64,000 bases of DNA from Bacteroidota bacterium (lineage in GTDB: Bacteria > Bacteroidota > Ignavibacteria > Kapaibacteriales > UBA2268): positions 55,257-119,256 of the forward strand of contig JAJXYC010000002.1 in assembly GCA_021780815.1 (NCBI GenBank). Direction: 5' to 3'. The translations under genes were made by a program, and so were the position numbers. Positions 1 to 10,262 of the stretch are shown in pieces (position 1 is the first letter of the stretch; every line of letters starts with the position of its first letter). Under the pieces are notes generated by a model. That model searched no databases. It worked only from the letters and a program-made list of their open reading frames with translations, and was not told the origin of the DNA.

Positions 1-199
1 CTGTGCCACCAACTAAATTACCATTGAAGTTAGTTGCTGTTACATCACCTGTGAATGTTCCTGTTGTGCCACTTACTGTGCCACCAACTAAATTACCATT
101 GAAGTTAGTTGCTGTTACATCACCTGTGAATGTTCCTGTTGTGCCACTTACTGTGCCACCAACTAAATTACCATTGAAGTTAGTTGCTGTTACATCACC
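1..199. repeat. Perfect 75-bp tandem repeat inside the giant surface-protein gene
   Basis: Bases 1-75 and 76-150 are identical, and 151-199 is a third partial copy. The unit encodes 25 residues (GTTGTFTGDVTATNFNGNLV plus GGTVS). The array continues past the left edge. The segment 124-223 recurs almost base for base at 1081-1180. A second block at about 377-510 recurs at about 1859-1992 with few differences. Identity at the DNA level points to recent duplication rather than protein-level constraint alone. Confidence 0.9.
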
Positions 200-3100
200 T
201 GTTACACCTAAATCACCAGCAACAGTTGCATTTGCATCCATTGTTACATCACCTTGCAAATCACTTGTTCCAGTAACAGTTAAATCTGTGAAAGTAACTG
301 AACCAGCTGATAAAGTACCTGCAACAGATACATTACCACTAAATGTACCATTTGTTCCAGTTAAACCGCCATTGAAGTTTTGAACTGCTGTCCAAGTGTT
401 TGAATAAGCAGGGTCAATAGCAAATGTAGCATTTGCAGCATTATTAAATGTACCACCAGTTAAACCATTACCAGCAGTAACACCATATTGCAAATTACCA
501 TTGAATTGAGCAGCAGCGGCTGTTCCAGTTAAAGTAGCATTAATACCTGAGAATGAAGAAGCGGCAACATTACCAGAGAAAGTAGCACTAGTACCATTTA
601 AGTTGCCAATCACTCCTAATGTTCCACCAATAGTTGCATTTCCTGTTAAATTAGCAGTTGTACCAGATAATCCACCATTAAATGTTTGAGTACCAGTCCA
701 AGTATTTGGATTAGCAGTATTAATGCGAATCTTATCAGCGTTAGTACCATTACCTAACATTGTAGTTCCATCAGTTGCAACTGAAGCACTAATTGTTAAT
801 GTATTACCAGCAATAGCAGTAGTAATATTAGTACCACCAGCAATTGTTAAAGCATGTGAACCATTAGTTAATGAAACTGAACCAGCATCAGCTGATAAAG
901 CTAAGAATTCAGTAGCATTATTAATTTCAGTTGTTCCAACAACACCAGGATTTAATTGAACATTTAATGTATTATAAGTACCAGTAACTGTTGCATCTGA
1001 AGCAAGAACATTAGCAAAGTTTGTACTAGCATCTAATACAGCATTACCATTTTGTGTAAATGATAAAGCCCCTACATTACCTGTGAATGTTCCTGTTGTG
1101 CCACTTACTGTGCCACCAACTAAATTACCATTGAAGTTAGTTGCTGTTACATCACCTGTTACACCTAAATCACCAGCAACACTTGCATCAGCACCCATAG
1201 TTACGTTACCGTCTAATGCACTTGTCCCAGTTACGTGTAAATTTGAAAAAGTAACAGAACCTGAAGTAATTGAGTTTGCAACTACATCACCAGTATTATT
1301 TACTGAGAATGTTGGACTAGCAAAAGCACCATTGAACATATAAATAGCACCAGCATGTGTTGTAGTATTATAGAACATTCCAACACCTTTTTGTGAAGCT
1401 AATTCACCAGTTCCAACCATCCAATTATCTGCAATTGTAGCAGGAAGACCAGGAAAATCAACACTTGAAAGATTAGTCATTGAAGCATACCAGTTACCTG
1501 AAGGTCCTACAGAAACAGCACCATTGTTACCATTACCAGTCGAACCAAGAGTTACTAAAGTATTTGTTCCAGTTGGATCATAAGTTTTCAAATAACCTTC
1601 ATCTGAAGCACCAGCTCCAGTAGCAACAATTGTATTATTAATTGAATTTTTAACTGTAACTGATGTACCTGTATAAGTTCCACCTGTGAATGTTGCAGCA
1701 GATACATCGCCTAATGTTGAGAAGTTAGCTGCATCAACGTTTCCACTAAAAGTACCAGTTGTTGCGGAAACTGTTCCACCAACTAAATTACCATTGAAAT
1801 TAGTTGCTGTTACATCACCACTAAATGTACCTGTTGTTCCTGTTAAACCACCATTAAAGTTTTGAACTGCTGTCCAAGTGTTTGAATAAGCAGGGTCAAT
1901 AGCAAATGCAGCATTTGCAGCATTATTAAATGTACCACCAGTTAAACCATTACCAGCAGTAATACCATATTGCAAGTTACCATTGAATTGAGCGGCAGTT
2001 ATATTGCCAGTAGCAGTAACTGAACCAGTAGAAGCATCAATACCAACAGCGTTAGCACCAATATTAAATAAACCTTGTCCAGTTGCAGCATCAAACGAAA
2101 TAGTTGGAGTTACTGAATTATCAAAGTTCATAATACCTTTAACAAGAACTTCGTCAGATGCATCATCGCCTAAATAAGCATTATCTTTAACTGTTAAATC
2201 ATGATTTACAGTTGCAAAATCAGTAGTAAAGTTGATAACATTTAATGTATTAATATCCATTTGACCAGTTACTTTTACATCACCAAGAACTTCAAGTTCA
2301 TAAGTTCCACCAGGAACATCAAGAGGAGTTCCGTGAATAACAACATTAGCATCAAAGCCAGGAGTACCATAAATATCAAGTGCACCACCAGCAACAGTTG
2401 GAGGAACTAAATTATAATATAATGAACCTGTTGGGTTACCAACATAAACGTGTTCAGTACCAACAACAGCGTTAGCAATTAAACCACTGTTAGTAACGAT
2501 ATCACCATAAGTTTTTAAAGCGATTTTACCATCAAATCCTGGGAAAGGATTTGTTGAAGCAGTAGTATTGTTAATAACCATAGTAGCTTCATCAGCATCA
2601 CTAACATCAGCAGGAGAAGCATAAGGCCAAGTTGTTGGAGTATTGGATTCTGTATAGAAAGCACGTCCAGCACCAGCGTTAATATTTTTAACAGCGGCAA
2701 CGTATTCACCAATAGCAGAAGTGTTCTTTTCAGCTAAGAATGAATAACCACTACCATTTGTTCTTGCATATAAAGCGGCGTCTGGATTTGAACTGCCATT
2801 AATAAATTGACCAGCATTTCCACCAGTACCATTATTAATTGCAACAATAATATCATCAGTACCGTTAGTGCGAGTTAAAGTGAACATATCACCAGGATCG
2901 CCATAAGATTGATTGAAAGGAATTGTAAAGGCATCTGGTTGCCAAGTAGCATTACCAGCACCATCAGCTTTCAATACATAAGTAGCAGGAGCAGTTCCAG
3001 AAGTAATTTCAGTAGCAGAAACAGCACCAGCTTGAATTTGTAAGTTGTCATAAGTTCCCATAACATCACCACCAAAAGAAGTGGCAGTAGTAAGAACAGG

Positions 3101-4648
3101 ATTACCACCTTGTGATAATGTTGTGAAATCCCAACCAGCAGCGCCTAAGTTAACATTAATAGGAAGAATAGTTCCATTTGCGATATCAGCACTTACAATT
3201 GTTCCATCTAAAATTTTATCAGTTGTAATAGCGTCTGCTGCAATTTTTTGATTATTTACAGCGCCATCAGCTAATTTATTAGTTGTAACACCTAAATCTT
3301 GAATTTGCAACCAATTATTTGTTGGGTCAACTTGTAAAGTAGAATTGTCAACATTAACATTAAATGTAATATTACCAGCATTATTGAAAGTACCACCAGA
3401 TAAAGCAGTCCCAGCAGTAACACCATATTGTAACATACCATTAAATTGAGCGGCAGTTACATTACCAGTAAAATTACCAGTAGTTGCATTAACAGCAGTT
3501 GCATAAAGGTTAGTTCCGTGAATATCATTAGTAATATAAGCATTGTCAGCATAAAGGTCGCCAGTAGTAGTAATATCTTGGAAACCGAAGTCAGGATGAA
3601 TTTTTGTACCTTGGATAGCAGCATTTGCATTAACATCTTCATCTAATATAGTATTGTTAGCAATTTCGAGAGTAGTAACAACACCAGGTTGAATTTTTAA
3701 GTTATTGTAAGGACCAGCAACATCGCCAGCAGCGTTTGTTGGAATCCATGCATTAGCAGTTTCGCTATACATATAAACTTGACCATCCATAGTAGCAGCA
3801 CCAGATAAAGGAATATTATAAAATCCAACAACATTTGGATTAGGTAATTGTCCATTAAGATCGCCACCCATAGTTTTAACTTCTGAATTTAAATCAGCAA
3901 GCATAATACTATTATCAATAATATTATCAGTACCAACAGCGTTGGAAGCTAATTTTTCATTAGTAACAGCTCCATCAGCAATACGGTCAGTCTTTACAGC
4001 ACCTTTTGCGATTAACGGGTCAGGATAAGTACCTGATAAATCGCCACTTGCTTTTCCTGAAGGAGGGAAAGTAACGTCAGCACCTAAATATTTTTGTGTA
4101 ATTGAACCTGGTGTTAAGTTAGCTAAAGCAGCACCTGGTTTAAGTGTTGGAGCTGGGTATGTACCTTGTAAATCGCCACCAGCAACTATTTCTGAAGGAA
4201 CGAATTTTTTCCAAGTTAAAACGCTATCAACAACATTCAAAGCAGATTGTGCAGTATCAGCAGTGATAGAATAAAGAGCTTGGATAGAATAAGGAGTAGC
4301 ACCAAGTTTAGTTCTTGCATAAGGAGTGCCACCAGCAATAGTAATTTGTAAATAAAGTTGTTTAGTGAAATCAACGTTATTAAGTGGATTAACATCACCT
4401 AACATAACGTTCATATAACCATTTACAAAGTTAACAGATTGGTTAGAAATCCAAACAGGTGAACCACCAGTTGGAGTATCATACAATTCGAAAGTAACAG
4501 AGTAAACACCATTCAAAGGTTTTCCACCTTGCTGGTCATCCAATACATTTGCTTGATAAGGTATCAATTGCGGAACTGCGGCAAATGTCATAGATGCAGC
4601 GAGTAGAAATACCACTGCGAGAGAAGTAAGAAATGAAAATCTCTTCAT
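1..4648 (-). CDS. Giant secreted repeat protein (phage tail-fibre-like/adhesin-like), C-terminus beyond left edge
   Basis: An open frame runs from the ATG at 4648 to the left edge without a stop, about 1549 codons. The start follows an AGGAG site (acaggagtttatctt-ATG). Residues 1-23 form a Sec signal peptide (MKRFSFLTSLAVVFLLAASM..A). Next comes a domain of about 100 residues (YQANVLDDQQGGKPLNG.., then ATPYSIQALYS) of the type found at the N-terminus of many tail-fibre-like surface proteins in this phylum. The rest is low-complexity Gly/Thr/Asn repeats such as GTFTGDVTATNFNGNLVGG and QFNGNLQYGVTAGNGLTGG, probably a beta-rich fibre. Toward the left edge the repeats become perfect 75-bp (25-aa) tandem copies. 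The family often ends in a peptidase S74 or T9SS sorting domain, but that end is not visible. The T9SS gene lies 70 bp upstream, so the two may be cotranscribed. The function is probably surface or adhesive, which is inference. Confidence 0.8.
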   Translation of the reverse strand, partial: MKRFSFLTSLAVVFLLAASMTFAAVPQLIPYQANVLDDQQGGKPLNGVYSVTFELYDTPTGGSPVWISNQSVNFVNGYMNVMLGDVNPLNNVDFTKQLYLQITIAGGTPYARTKLGATPYSIQALYSITADTAQSALNVVDSVLTWKKFVPSEIVAGGDLQGTYPAPTLKPGAALANLTPGSITQKYLGADVTFPPSGKASGDLSGTYPDPLIAKGAVKTDRIADGAVTNEKLASNAVGTDNIIDNSIMLADLNSEVKTMGGDLNGQLPNPNVVGFYNIPLSGAATMDGQVYMYSETANAWIPTNAAGDVAGPYNNLKIQPGVVTTLEIANNTILDEDVNANAAIQGTKIHPDFGFQDITTTGDLYADNAYITNDIHGTNLYATAVNATTGNFTGNVTAAQFNGMLQYGVTAGTALSGGTFNNAGNITFNVNVDNSTLQVDPTNNWLQIQDLGVTTNKLADGAVNNQKIAADAITTDKILDGTIVSADIANGTILPINVNLGAAGWDFTTLSQGGNPVLTTATSFGGDVMGTYDNLQIQAGAVSATEITSGTAPATYVLKADGAGNATWQPDAFTIPFNQSYGDPGDMFTLTRTNGTDDIIVAINNGTGGNAGQFINGSSNPDAALYARTNGSGYSFLAEKNTSAIGEYVAAVKNINAGAGRAFYTESNTPTTWPYASPADVSDADEATMVINNTTASTNPFPGFDGKIALKTYGDIVTNSGLIANAVVGTEHVYVGNPTGSLYYNLVPPTVAGGALDIYGTPGFDANVVIHGTPLDVPGGTYELEVLGDVKVTGQMDINTLNVINFTTDFATVNHDLTVKDNAYLGDDASDEVLVKGIMNFDNSVTPTISFDAATGQGLFNIGANAVGIDASTGSVTATGNITAAQFNGNLQYGITAGNGLTGGTFNNAANAAFAIDPAYSNTWTAVQNFNGGLTGTTGTFSGDVTATNFNGNLVGGTVSATTGTFSGNVDAANFSTLGDVSAATFTGGTYTGTSVTVKNSINNTIVATGAGASDEGYLKTYDPTGTNTLVTLGSTGNGNNGAVSVGPSGNWYASMTNLSSVDFPGLPATIADNWMVGTGELASQKGVGMFYNTTTHAGAIYMFNGAFASPTFSVNNTGDVVANSITSGSVTFSNLHVTGTSALDGNVTMGADASVAGDLGVTGDVTATNFNGNLVGGTVSGTTGTFTGNVGALSFTQNGNAVLDASTNFANVLASDATVTGTYNTLNVQLNPGVVGTTEINNATEFLALSADAGSVSLTNGSHALTIAGGTNITTAIAGNTLTISASVATDGTTMLGNGTNADKIRINTANPNTWTGTQTFNGGLSGTTANLTGNATIGGTLGVIGNLNGTSATFSGNVAASSFSGINATLTGTAAAAQFNGNLQYGVTAGNGLTGGTFNNAANATFAIDPAYSNTWTAVQNFNGGLTGTNGTFSGNVSVAGTLSAGSVTFTDLTVTGTSDLQGDVTMDANATVAGDLGVTGDVTATNFNGNLVGGTVSGTTGTFTGDVTATNFNGNLVGGTVSGTTGTFTGDVTATNFNGNLVGGT

Positions 4649-4718
4649 AAGATAAACTCCTGTAATTGTTTTAAATATATTTGTTATAAAATTCATTTTA
4701 AAAATTGTTTAGTAAAAA

Positions 4719-5315
4719 TTATCTAACTATAACCATAACGTTTCTTAGCAAATAAGGCTGGAAAGCATTGCTTCCTGCCATATCAGTAGGATTTACGTTT
4801 AATTCATATATATAGGAACCCGAAGCAAGTGGCATTCCTGATGAATTCCTCGTGTCGTAAAGAACTTCTTGTTGTCCAGCGTTTTGATAACCCTCGTAAA
4901 TTGAAGCAACTTGGTTTCCGACCATATCATAAACCTTTATGGCAACATAAGCCGGTGATTTTAGTTCATATTTAATAGTTGTTGAATTTGTAACGGGGTT
5001 TGGAAAGTTAGATATACCCTTGTTGTATGTGATTGGGTTGTCATTAACATCTGTCCCATAAAATGGAGCAGGAACCCAAAAGCCTTGGTATAAAGAATAT
5101 TTTACACCATTAATTGGTGATGTAGCATCTTGTTTAAAGATTACACTCTCCCCGAGCATTCCGGACATCCTTATGCCGTCATTGTTCGTCTCATTGAGCA
5201 TTCCACCGCCACCAATTACTTGTTTGTTAATTTTACCTGTTTGGGCTTCACTTGTCAAAGTGAGTAACGGCAAAACTAAAAATAGCGCAAGTAAATACTT
5301 CATAATTAACTTCAT
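4719..5315 (-). CDS. Small secreted protein with T9SS type A sorting domain
   Basis: This 198-residue protein starts at the ATG at 5315 (MKLIMKYLLALFLVLPLL), chosen because an AGGAG lies 6-7 bases upstream and the signal peptide then begins correctly. The frame is open 19 codons further but without a better site. After signal cleavage (near SEA-QTG) there is a Gly-rich segment (QVIGGGGMLNE) and a GFW motif typical of small secreted FCB proteins. The last 85 residues match a T9SS C-terminal domain: FPNPVTNSTTIKYEL, a KVYDMVGNQV strand, and a Gly-x-Y-x-Y-like final strand. The predicted fate is outer-membrane translocation and surface attachment by T9SS. It is the likely first gene of a pair with the giant repeat protein. 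The function beyond secretion is unknown. Confidence 0.82.
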   Translation of the reverse strand: MKLIMKYLLALFLVLPLLTLTSEAQTGKINKQVIGGGGMLNETNNDGIRMSGMLGESVIFKQDATSPINGVKYSLYQGFWVPAPFYGTDVNDNPITYNKGISNFPNPVTNSTTIKYELKSPAYVAIKVYDMVGNQVASIYEGYQNAGQQEVLYDTRNSSGMPLASGSYIYELNVNPTDMAGSNAFQPYLLRNVMVIVR

Positions 5316-5832
5316 TAAGTTACTCCTATATTTTAATACTTGAATTTCCGTTTTTATTTCCTTTTTTTTCATTGAATTAACAAATTTTATTTCAATTTTT
5401 ATGCCAAAAATTGAAACTTACACTTTTCTATAAAAGCAAATTTATAAAGATTTATTAAACTTACAAAATTTATTTTTCATTTTTTTTCAACAAATATTTT
5501 ATTCCCTTTTTTCTATGTTGTTCTTATATTTCTTTAAATTCCTTTAAATATCAATCATTTACTATTTTTATACGATTTATCTTTTTTTTTTGCAATAATT
5601 TGGCTAAAAAAAAGCAAAAAAAAGTATGTAAAAAACATTACACACTGCTTACAACATTACACATTTTTCCCGTAAGAAAAATGAAATAAATTAATTTTTC
5701 AATAATTATACCTATCCTTTGATTTAATTCAACCATTCTCAACTTTTCTACTTTCTTCTTTTTAACTGCAATAACAAAATTAAGCAATAAACAGCAAATA
5801 AACAATATATTTTTCATAAAAATTTTATAATT
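5316..5832. other. AT-rich intergenic region, no gene seen
   Basis: These 517 bases hold long A and T runs and no convincing reading frame. The region should contain the promoter of the T9SS gene and the end of the pgi transcript. A weak hairpin (CATTTTTC at 5662-5669 with GAAAAATG at 5676-5683) could help end the pgi transcript. A short direct repeat, AACATTACAC, occurs twice around 5634-5662. Nothing else is supportable. Confidence 0.5.
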
Positions 5833-7464
5833 TTAATTTTTCTTGTTGTTTTTGTAGTAATTAATCAATAAATTTGTAGAACTATCATGCGAATTAGCAT
5901 CAAAATCCGTCGATATATCGTTAAATATCTTTTTAGATAATTGCTTACCAAGTTCAACACCCCATTGGTCAAAAGAGTTAATTTGCAATAATACACCCTC
6001 AACAAAAACTTTATGTTCATAGATTGCTATTAGTTTTCCCAAAGTATGTGGAGTTAATTTATTAAACAACATAGTATTTGAAGGTCTATTACCGTCAAAA
6101 ACTTTATGTGGCAATAATTTATCAATATCGAAAGAGCTAATCTTTGAATTAATCAATTCTTCCCGGACCTCTTCTTCACTTTTACCAATCATTAAAGCTT
6201 CGGCTTGAGCAAACATATTACTCATTAACCAGTCGTGGTGTCCATTAATCTTAAAATTAGGATTAATGAACCCAATGAAATCAACAGGAATAATATCAGT
6301 TCCTTGATGAAGCAATTGGAAGAATGAATGTTGCGAATTAGTCCCAACTTCACCCCAAATTACTTGCCCAGTTTTATAATAAATTTTTTCAGATATTCGA
6401 TTAACAGATTTACCATTGCTTTCCATCTCTAATTGTTGTAAAAATTCGGGGAACATTGCCAAATAATGAGAATATGGAATAATAGCCTTAGATGGGAATT
6501 TCCAAAACCTTCTATACCAAAAATCAATAAAAGCAGAAATAACAGGAATATTTTTTTGGAAAGGCGCAGAACGGAAATGTCTGTCAATTTCATAAGCACC
6601 GAGTAACATCTCTTTGAAGTTATCCCAACCTATGGCAAGGGCAGTAGAAAGACCGATTGCCGACCAAATTGAATAACGACCTCCAACCCAATCCCAAAAA
6701 GCAAACATATTTTGCGGATTTATACCAAATTCTTGACAAGATTTCTCATTCGTTGATAAAGCAATAAAATGTTTAGCAACATCACTTTCTCTACGAGCAA
6801 ATTTTTTCAAAAACCAATCCTTTGCAGTATAAGCATTTTTCATAGTTTCAAGTGTTGTAAAAGTTTTAGAAGCAATTATAAATAAAGTAGTCGCTGGATT
6901 CACTTTTGAAAGAACTTCGTTAATATCTTCACCATCAATATTTGAAACATAATGCACTTTTAATCCAGTATAATTATATACAGATAAAGCACGTGTAGCC
7001 ATAGCAGGACCTAAATGTGAACCACCAATACCAATATTTACAATATCAGTAAATTTCTCTCCTGTTGCACCACACCATTCCCCCGAATAAACCTGTTGAA
7101 CGAAATTCTTCATTTGTTCTCTTACTGCTATAATTTGTGGCATCACATCAAGACCATCAACATATATTGGGTTCTTAGAAAAATTCCTTAATGCTGTATG
7201 AAGTACAGCACGATTTTCAGTAAAATTGATTTTTTCGCCTTGAAACATTTGCTCAATCATTGTTTTTAAATTCACCTTTTCAGCGTATTCTGATAGCAAA
7301 TTTAATGTATCTTGAACTATAAAGTTTTTTGAAAAATCAAAGAAAATATCTTCGTATTGTATTGTATAACGCTCGGCTCTATTGATGTCTTTTGCAAATA
7401 ATTGATTTAATTTGATTTGCGAGAAATTTTCTTGATGCTTGGTTAATTTTTCTAAAATTTCCAT
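5833..7464 (-). CDS. pgi: Glucose-6-phosphate isomerase
   Basis: Reversibly converts glucose-6-phosphate to fructose-6-phosphate in the cytoplasm, serving glycolysis, gluconeogenesis and sugar-nucleotide supply. At 543 residues it has the length of the large bacterial/eukaryotic PGI type. Visible motifs are the sugar-phosphate-binding NIGIGGSHLGP, the SKTFTTLETM segment, the signature WDWVGGRYSIWSAIG, and VGTNSQHSFFQLLHQG, which carries catalytic-region residues. The ATG at 7464 is preceded by a GGAG (atggagcaaat-ATG). It lies downstream of coaX on the same strand with an 87-base gap. The mannose-1-phosphate guanylyltransferase at 10263 may use fructose-6-phosphate-derived sugars. No oddities were seen. 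Confidence 0.97.
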   Translation of the reverse strand: MEILEKLTKHQENFSQIKLNQLFAKDINRAERYTIQYEDIFFDFSKNFIVQDTLNLLSEYAEKVNLKTMIEQMFQGEKINFTENRAVLHTALRNFSKNPIYVDGLDVMPQIIAVREQMKNFVQQVYSGEWCGATGEKFTDIVNIGIGGSHLGPAMATRALSVYNYTGLKVHYVSNIDGEDINEVLSKVNPATTLFIIASKTFTTLETMKNAYTAKDWFLKKFARRESDVAKHFIALSTNEKSCQEFGINPQNMFAFWDWVGGRYSIWSAIGLSTALAIGWDNFKEMLLGAYEIDRHFRSAPFQKNIPVISAFIDFWYRRFWKFPSKAIIPYSHYLAMFPEFLQQLEMESNGKSVNRISEKIYYKTGQVIWGEVGTNSQHSFFQLLHQGTDIIPVDFIGFINPNFKINGHHDWLMSNMFAQAEALMIGKSEEEVREELINSKISSFDIDKLLPHKVFDGNRPSNTMLFNKLTPHTLGKLIAIYEHKVFVEGVLLQINSFDQWGVELGKQLSKKIFNDISTDFDANSHDSSTNLLINYYKNNKKN

Positions 7465-7551
7465 ATTTGCTCCATTTTTTCAACTATTTAACTATGTAAA
7501 ATTAAGCAATAATAATTAATATTTTTTATAAAATAGATGAATTAAAATAAA

Positions 7552-8337
7552 TTATTGAAAATAATTTTTTGCTAACTTCACTATACCTTCTAAAACAAGA
7601 TTAGGTTTTTCATAAATTTCGTTTGATTTAAGCATTAGTGCATCATATACCCAACGAGCATTACCACCTGTTACAAATACTTTAATTGTATTGTCTTTGA
7701 ACTGGCACCGCAAATTATTAATAAAGAACAATATTGTCCCAAGCATACCATTTATTATACCACTACTAACAGCCGAATTAGTATCCATTCCTAATATCTC
7801 GGTCGGCGATTCTAATTTAATCCTTTTTAATGCCGCAGTATTTTCTACAAGAGATCGCAACTGGGTGAAAATTCCTGGCAAAATTGCACCACCCAAACAT
7901 TCATAATCGGCATTGACAAAATTAATTGTAGTTGCTGTTCCTAAATCAACAGTAATAAAAGGAGGGTCAGAATAAGTCGTTGCCGCAATTAATCCTAATT
8001 TCCTGTCGTTACCGATATTTTGAACTTTTTTGAAAGAGATTATCTTTTGCGTAAGGAACATCTCATCAACTTTGATGATTTTATGGAAAATATTTAAATC
8101 AATAAGAGAAGAAAAGTAGTTGTATTTTTCAGAATTGACCGAAGACACAACAAAAAGAACAATTTGGTTTGAAAGACTACCCAGAAGCAATTTTATTTCT
8201 TTTTCCCAATTGCTTTTGTATGAATAAAAGAATTTGTTATAATTACTATAAAGTTTAATGGCACTATTACCAATATCCACAGCAAATAATGTTGCAATTT
8301 GCCCACTAACTGAGACTATATCTAATTGAATCCCCAT
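7552..8337 (-). CDS. coaX: Type III pantothenate kinase
   Basis: Phosphorylates pantothenate in the first step of coenzyme A synthesis; type III enzymes are ASKHA-fold kinases. At 261 residues it has the usual length. The N-terminal phosphate-1 motif is AVDIGNSAIKLY (around residue 19), the central motif is TVDLGTATTINFV, and GGAILPGI follows. The ATG start gives about 17 extra residues before the first motif and overlaps the 3' end of birA by 32 bases, so a shorter start cannot be excluded, although no other ATG precedes the motif. Adjacency of birA and coaX is common in bacteria, where they are often cotranscribed. Confidence 0.93.
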   Translation of the reverse strand: MGIQLDIVSVSGQIATLFAVDIGNSAIKLYSNYNKFFYSYKSNWEKEIKLLLGSLSNQIVLFVVSSVNSEKYNYFSSLIDLNIFHKIIKVDEMFLTQKIISFKKVQNIGNDRKLGLIAATTYSDPPFITVDLGTATTINFVNADYECLGGAILPGIFTQLRSLVENTAALKRIKLESPTEILGMDTNSAVSSGIINGMLGTILFFINNLRCQFKDNTIKVFVTGGNARWVYDALMLKSNEIYEKPNLVLEGIVKLAKNYFQ

Positions 8338-9055
8338 TATCTATTATTTTCTTTTCATTATTCAGTGTATTTATTAGTTCCAGTCTTCCATCTATTAAAA
8401 CTTTATTAGCAATGTAAGTAAAATTATCATTCAAAACTTTTACTGATTTACCAATAATATCTAATTCATCAACCCAAAGCGTAAAAATTTCTTGGGTATT
8501 TAAATTAATAATTTTAGAGAATTCATTTAAAACAATCTCTTGAAATTTATTAATATCACTTTGGCAGTCAATTTTTAGCAATGAAGTAACATTATCAACA
8601 ATATCAGGATGAAATAGTTGTTCATTGACATTTACACCAATTCCAACAATTGAATAGGAGCAAAATGAGCCTGCAAAACCGTGTTCGACAAGAATTCCTG
8701 AAATTTTTTTAAATTCACCGTCTTGAACATAAATATCATTTGGGTATTTGATTTTAAAAGTTTTATTAGGACAACACTTCAATAGTGCATATTTAACAGA
8801 TAAAGCCCCGATTGCTTGAAAAGAAGCAATTTCTTCTGCTGTTAGCACTTCATTATGTCTTATACCAATTGATAAATATAAGTTATTGCCATAAGAACCA
8901 TACCAATGGTTAGTGTTTCGCCCTTTACCTTCTGTTTGGAAGAGAGCAGTAACAATTACTATTTTATTATTAGTAATTAATTCTCGAGCAAAATCATTTG
9001 TCGACGTTACTGTATCAAAATTATAAACTACTGATTTAGTAAAATCATATTTCAT
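8306..9055 (-). CDS. birA: Biotin--[acetyl-CoA-carboxylase] ligase
   Basis: Activates biotin to biotinyl-AMP and transfers it to the biotin carboxyl carrier of carboxylases. The protein has 249 residues and lacks the N-terminal helix-turn-helix of E. coli BirA, so it is a group I ligase without repressor function. Diagnostic motifs are the biotin-binding loop QTEGKGRNTNHW (the GRGRxxxxW equivalent), KIKYPNDIYV (the KWPND equivalent) and KKISGILVEHG. It begins 41 bases downstream of the J-protein gene and overlaps coaX, suggesting a J-protein/birA/coaX/pgi transcription unit. Confidence 0.95.
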   Translation of the reverse strand: MKYDFTKSVVYNFDTVTSTNDFARELITNNKIVIVTALFQTEGKGRNTNHWYGSYGNNLYLSIGIRHNEVLTAEEIASFQAIGALSVKYALLKCCPNKTFKIKYPNDIYVQDGEFKKISGILVEHGFAGSFCSYSIVGIGVNVNEQLFHPDIVDNVTSLLKIDCQSDINKFQEIVLNEFSKIINLNTQEIFTLWVDELDIIGKSVKVLNDNFTYIANKVLIDGRLELINTLNNEKKIIDNGDSIRYSLS

Positions 9056-9096
9056 TAGACTTGTAATTTTATATAGTTGTTTCTGTTTTTAATTTG

Positions 9097-10059
9097 TTAA
9101 TTTGTTATTTTGCTATTTTGTAATTCTTTTAATTTTTTGATTAAATTAATCTGTTCATCAGTCAAATGTTCAGGAAGTTTTGCAATTAATTTAATATACA
9201 AATCCCCCTTTTTATTTTCGTACTCTGACGGCATCCCCAATCCAGATAATTTCATAATTTTATTATTTTGAGATTGAGGCGGAATATTAATTTTAACTTT
9301 ACCACTAAAAGTTCTTAATTTGGCTGTTCCACCTAACAAAAGAGTAAACAAATCAATTGGAACATCAACAAATAAATCGTCCCCCTTTCGTTCAATTTTG
9401 CTATGTAATTTTATTGTTACTTTAACAAATAAATCTCCGTTTTCACCACCATTTTTTCCCGGAGCACCAAATCCAGTTAATTTTAAAATCTGATTATCTT
9501 GAATTCCTTGTTTAAACTTAACTTCAACTTTTTTATCGTTAATGTTCAATATCCGAACAGTACCTTTATACGCTTCTTCTAATGAAATTTCAACAGAAGT
9601 TTCAATATCTTCACCACGAACAGGAGTTTTAGCATATCCTTGATTTTGGCTAAATCTGCCTGTGTAATTTCCTCCAAATATTTTATCAAAAAAATCGGAT
9701 AAACCTTCTCCGTTTGCAAAGAAATCTCCAAAATTTTTAAAATTAGTTTTTTTAGATGAACTTGTCTTCCTCGCATTTGTATTGTACCACTTCATCCAGT
9801 CAAAATCTTCGCCTGTACCTCCTGTCCTTTGATGTGTATTCCAGTTTTGCCCCAAATTATCATATTTTGCTTTTTTTTCGCTATCGCTTAATACTTGATA
9901 TGCTTCATTAATTTCTTTGAATTTTTCTTCTGCATCTTTATCAGTTTTGTTCTTATCAGGATGGTATTTAGTTGCAAGTTTCCTATATGCAGTTTTAATT
10001 TCATCAGCTGTTGCTGTTTTAGAAACCCCTAATATTTTATAATAATCTTTGAATTCCAT
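9097..10059 (-). CDS. CbpA/DnaJ-type co-chaperone (type II J protein)
   Basis: An Hsp70 co-chaperone of 320 residues. The N-terminal J domain (residues 4-69) contains the YHPDKN motif needed to stimulate the DnaK ATPase. A Gly/Phe-poor linker with [12 protein letters not shown] and [15 protein letters not shown] follows. The two beta-rich C-terminal substrate-binding domains occupy about residues 140-310 ([38 protein letters not shown]). The four CxxCxGxG zinc repeats of true DnaJ are absent, so this is CbpA-like rather than DnaJ. It is divergent from the sugar-nucleotide genes across a 203-base gap. Confidence 0.93.
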   Translation of the reverse strand: MEFKDYYKILGVSKTATADEIKTAYRKLATKYHPDKNKTDKDAEEKFKEINEAYQVLSDSEKKAKYDNLGQNWNTHQRTGGTGEDFDWMKWYNTNARKTSSSKKTNFKNFGDFFANGEGLSDFFDKIFGGNYTGRFSQNQGYAKTPVRGEDIETSVEISLEEAYKGTVRILNINDKKVEVKFKQGIQDNQILKLTGFGAPGKNGGENGDLFVKVTIKLHSKIERKGDDLFVDVPIDLFTLLLGGTAKLRTFSGKVKINIPPQSQNNKIMKLSGLGMPSEYENKKGDLYIKLIAKLPEHLTDEQINLIKKLKELQNSKITN

Positions 10060-10225
10060 AATTGCAAATAATTAATGTTAAAAATTATTTATCTTTATAA
10101 CGAAAAATCAACAACTATAATTTTAATTTATATTAATTTCATACTTAAAAATACAAAAAATATATTTTAATGACTATTTTTTAATAGAAAACAAAATCAA
10201 GAGCGTTTAATTTAAATATAATTAT

Positions 10226-10233
10226 TATTTTTG
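10226..10233 (+). promoter_or_regulatory. Candidate Bacteroidota -7 box (TATTTTTG) for the manC-like gene
   Basis: The octamer matches the TAnnTTTG element recognised by the primary sigma factor of Bacteroidota. It lies 29 bases before the TTG start codon. No clear -33 TTG was seen at the expected distance, so support is modest in such AT-rich DNA. Confidence 0.35.
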
Positions 10234-10262
10234 TGAATAACTAATAAGTAAGAGAAAGAAAT

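Noticed and set aside
1-199. CRISPR array from regular 75-bp units
   Set aside because: There are no unique spacers; the units are contiguous identical coding repeats.
3-1343. Plus-strand proline-rich open frames over the left-edge repeats
   Set aside because: They are the antisense of the continuous minus-strand repeat protein, which has a signal peptide and ribosome-binding site; the repeats alone keep the opposite frame open.
2515-3646. Short open frames on both strands within the giant repeat gene
   Set aside because: They lie in other frames of a continuous coding sequence and lack start signals.
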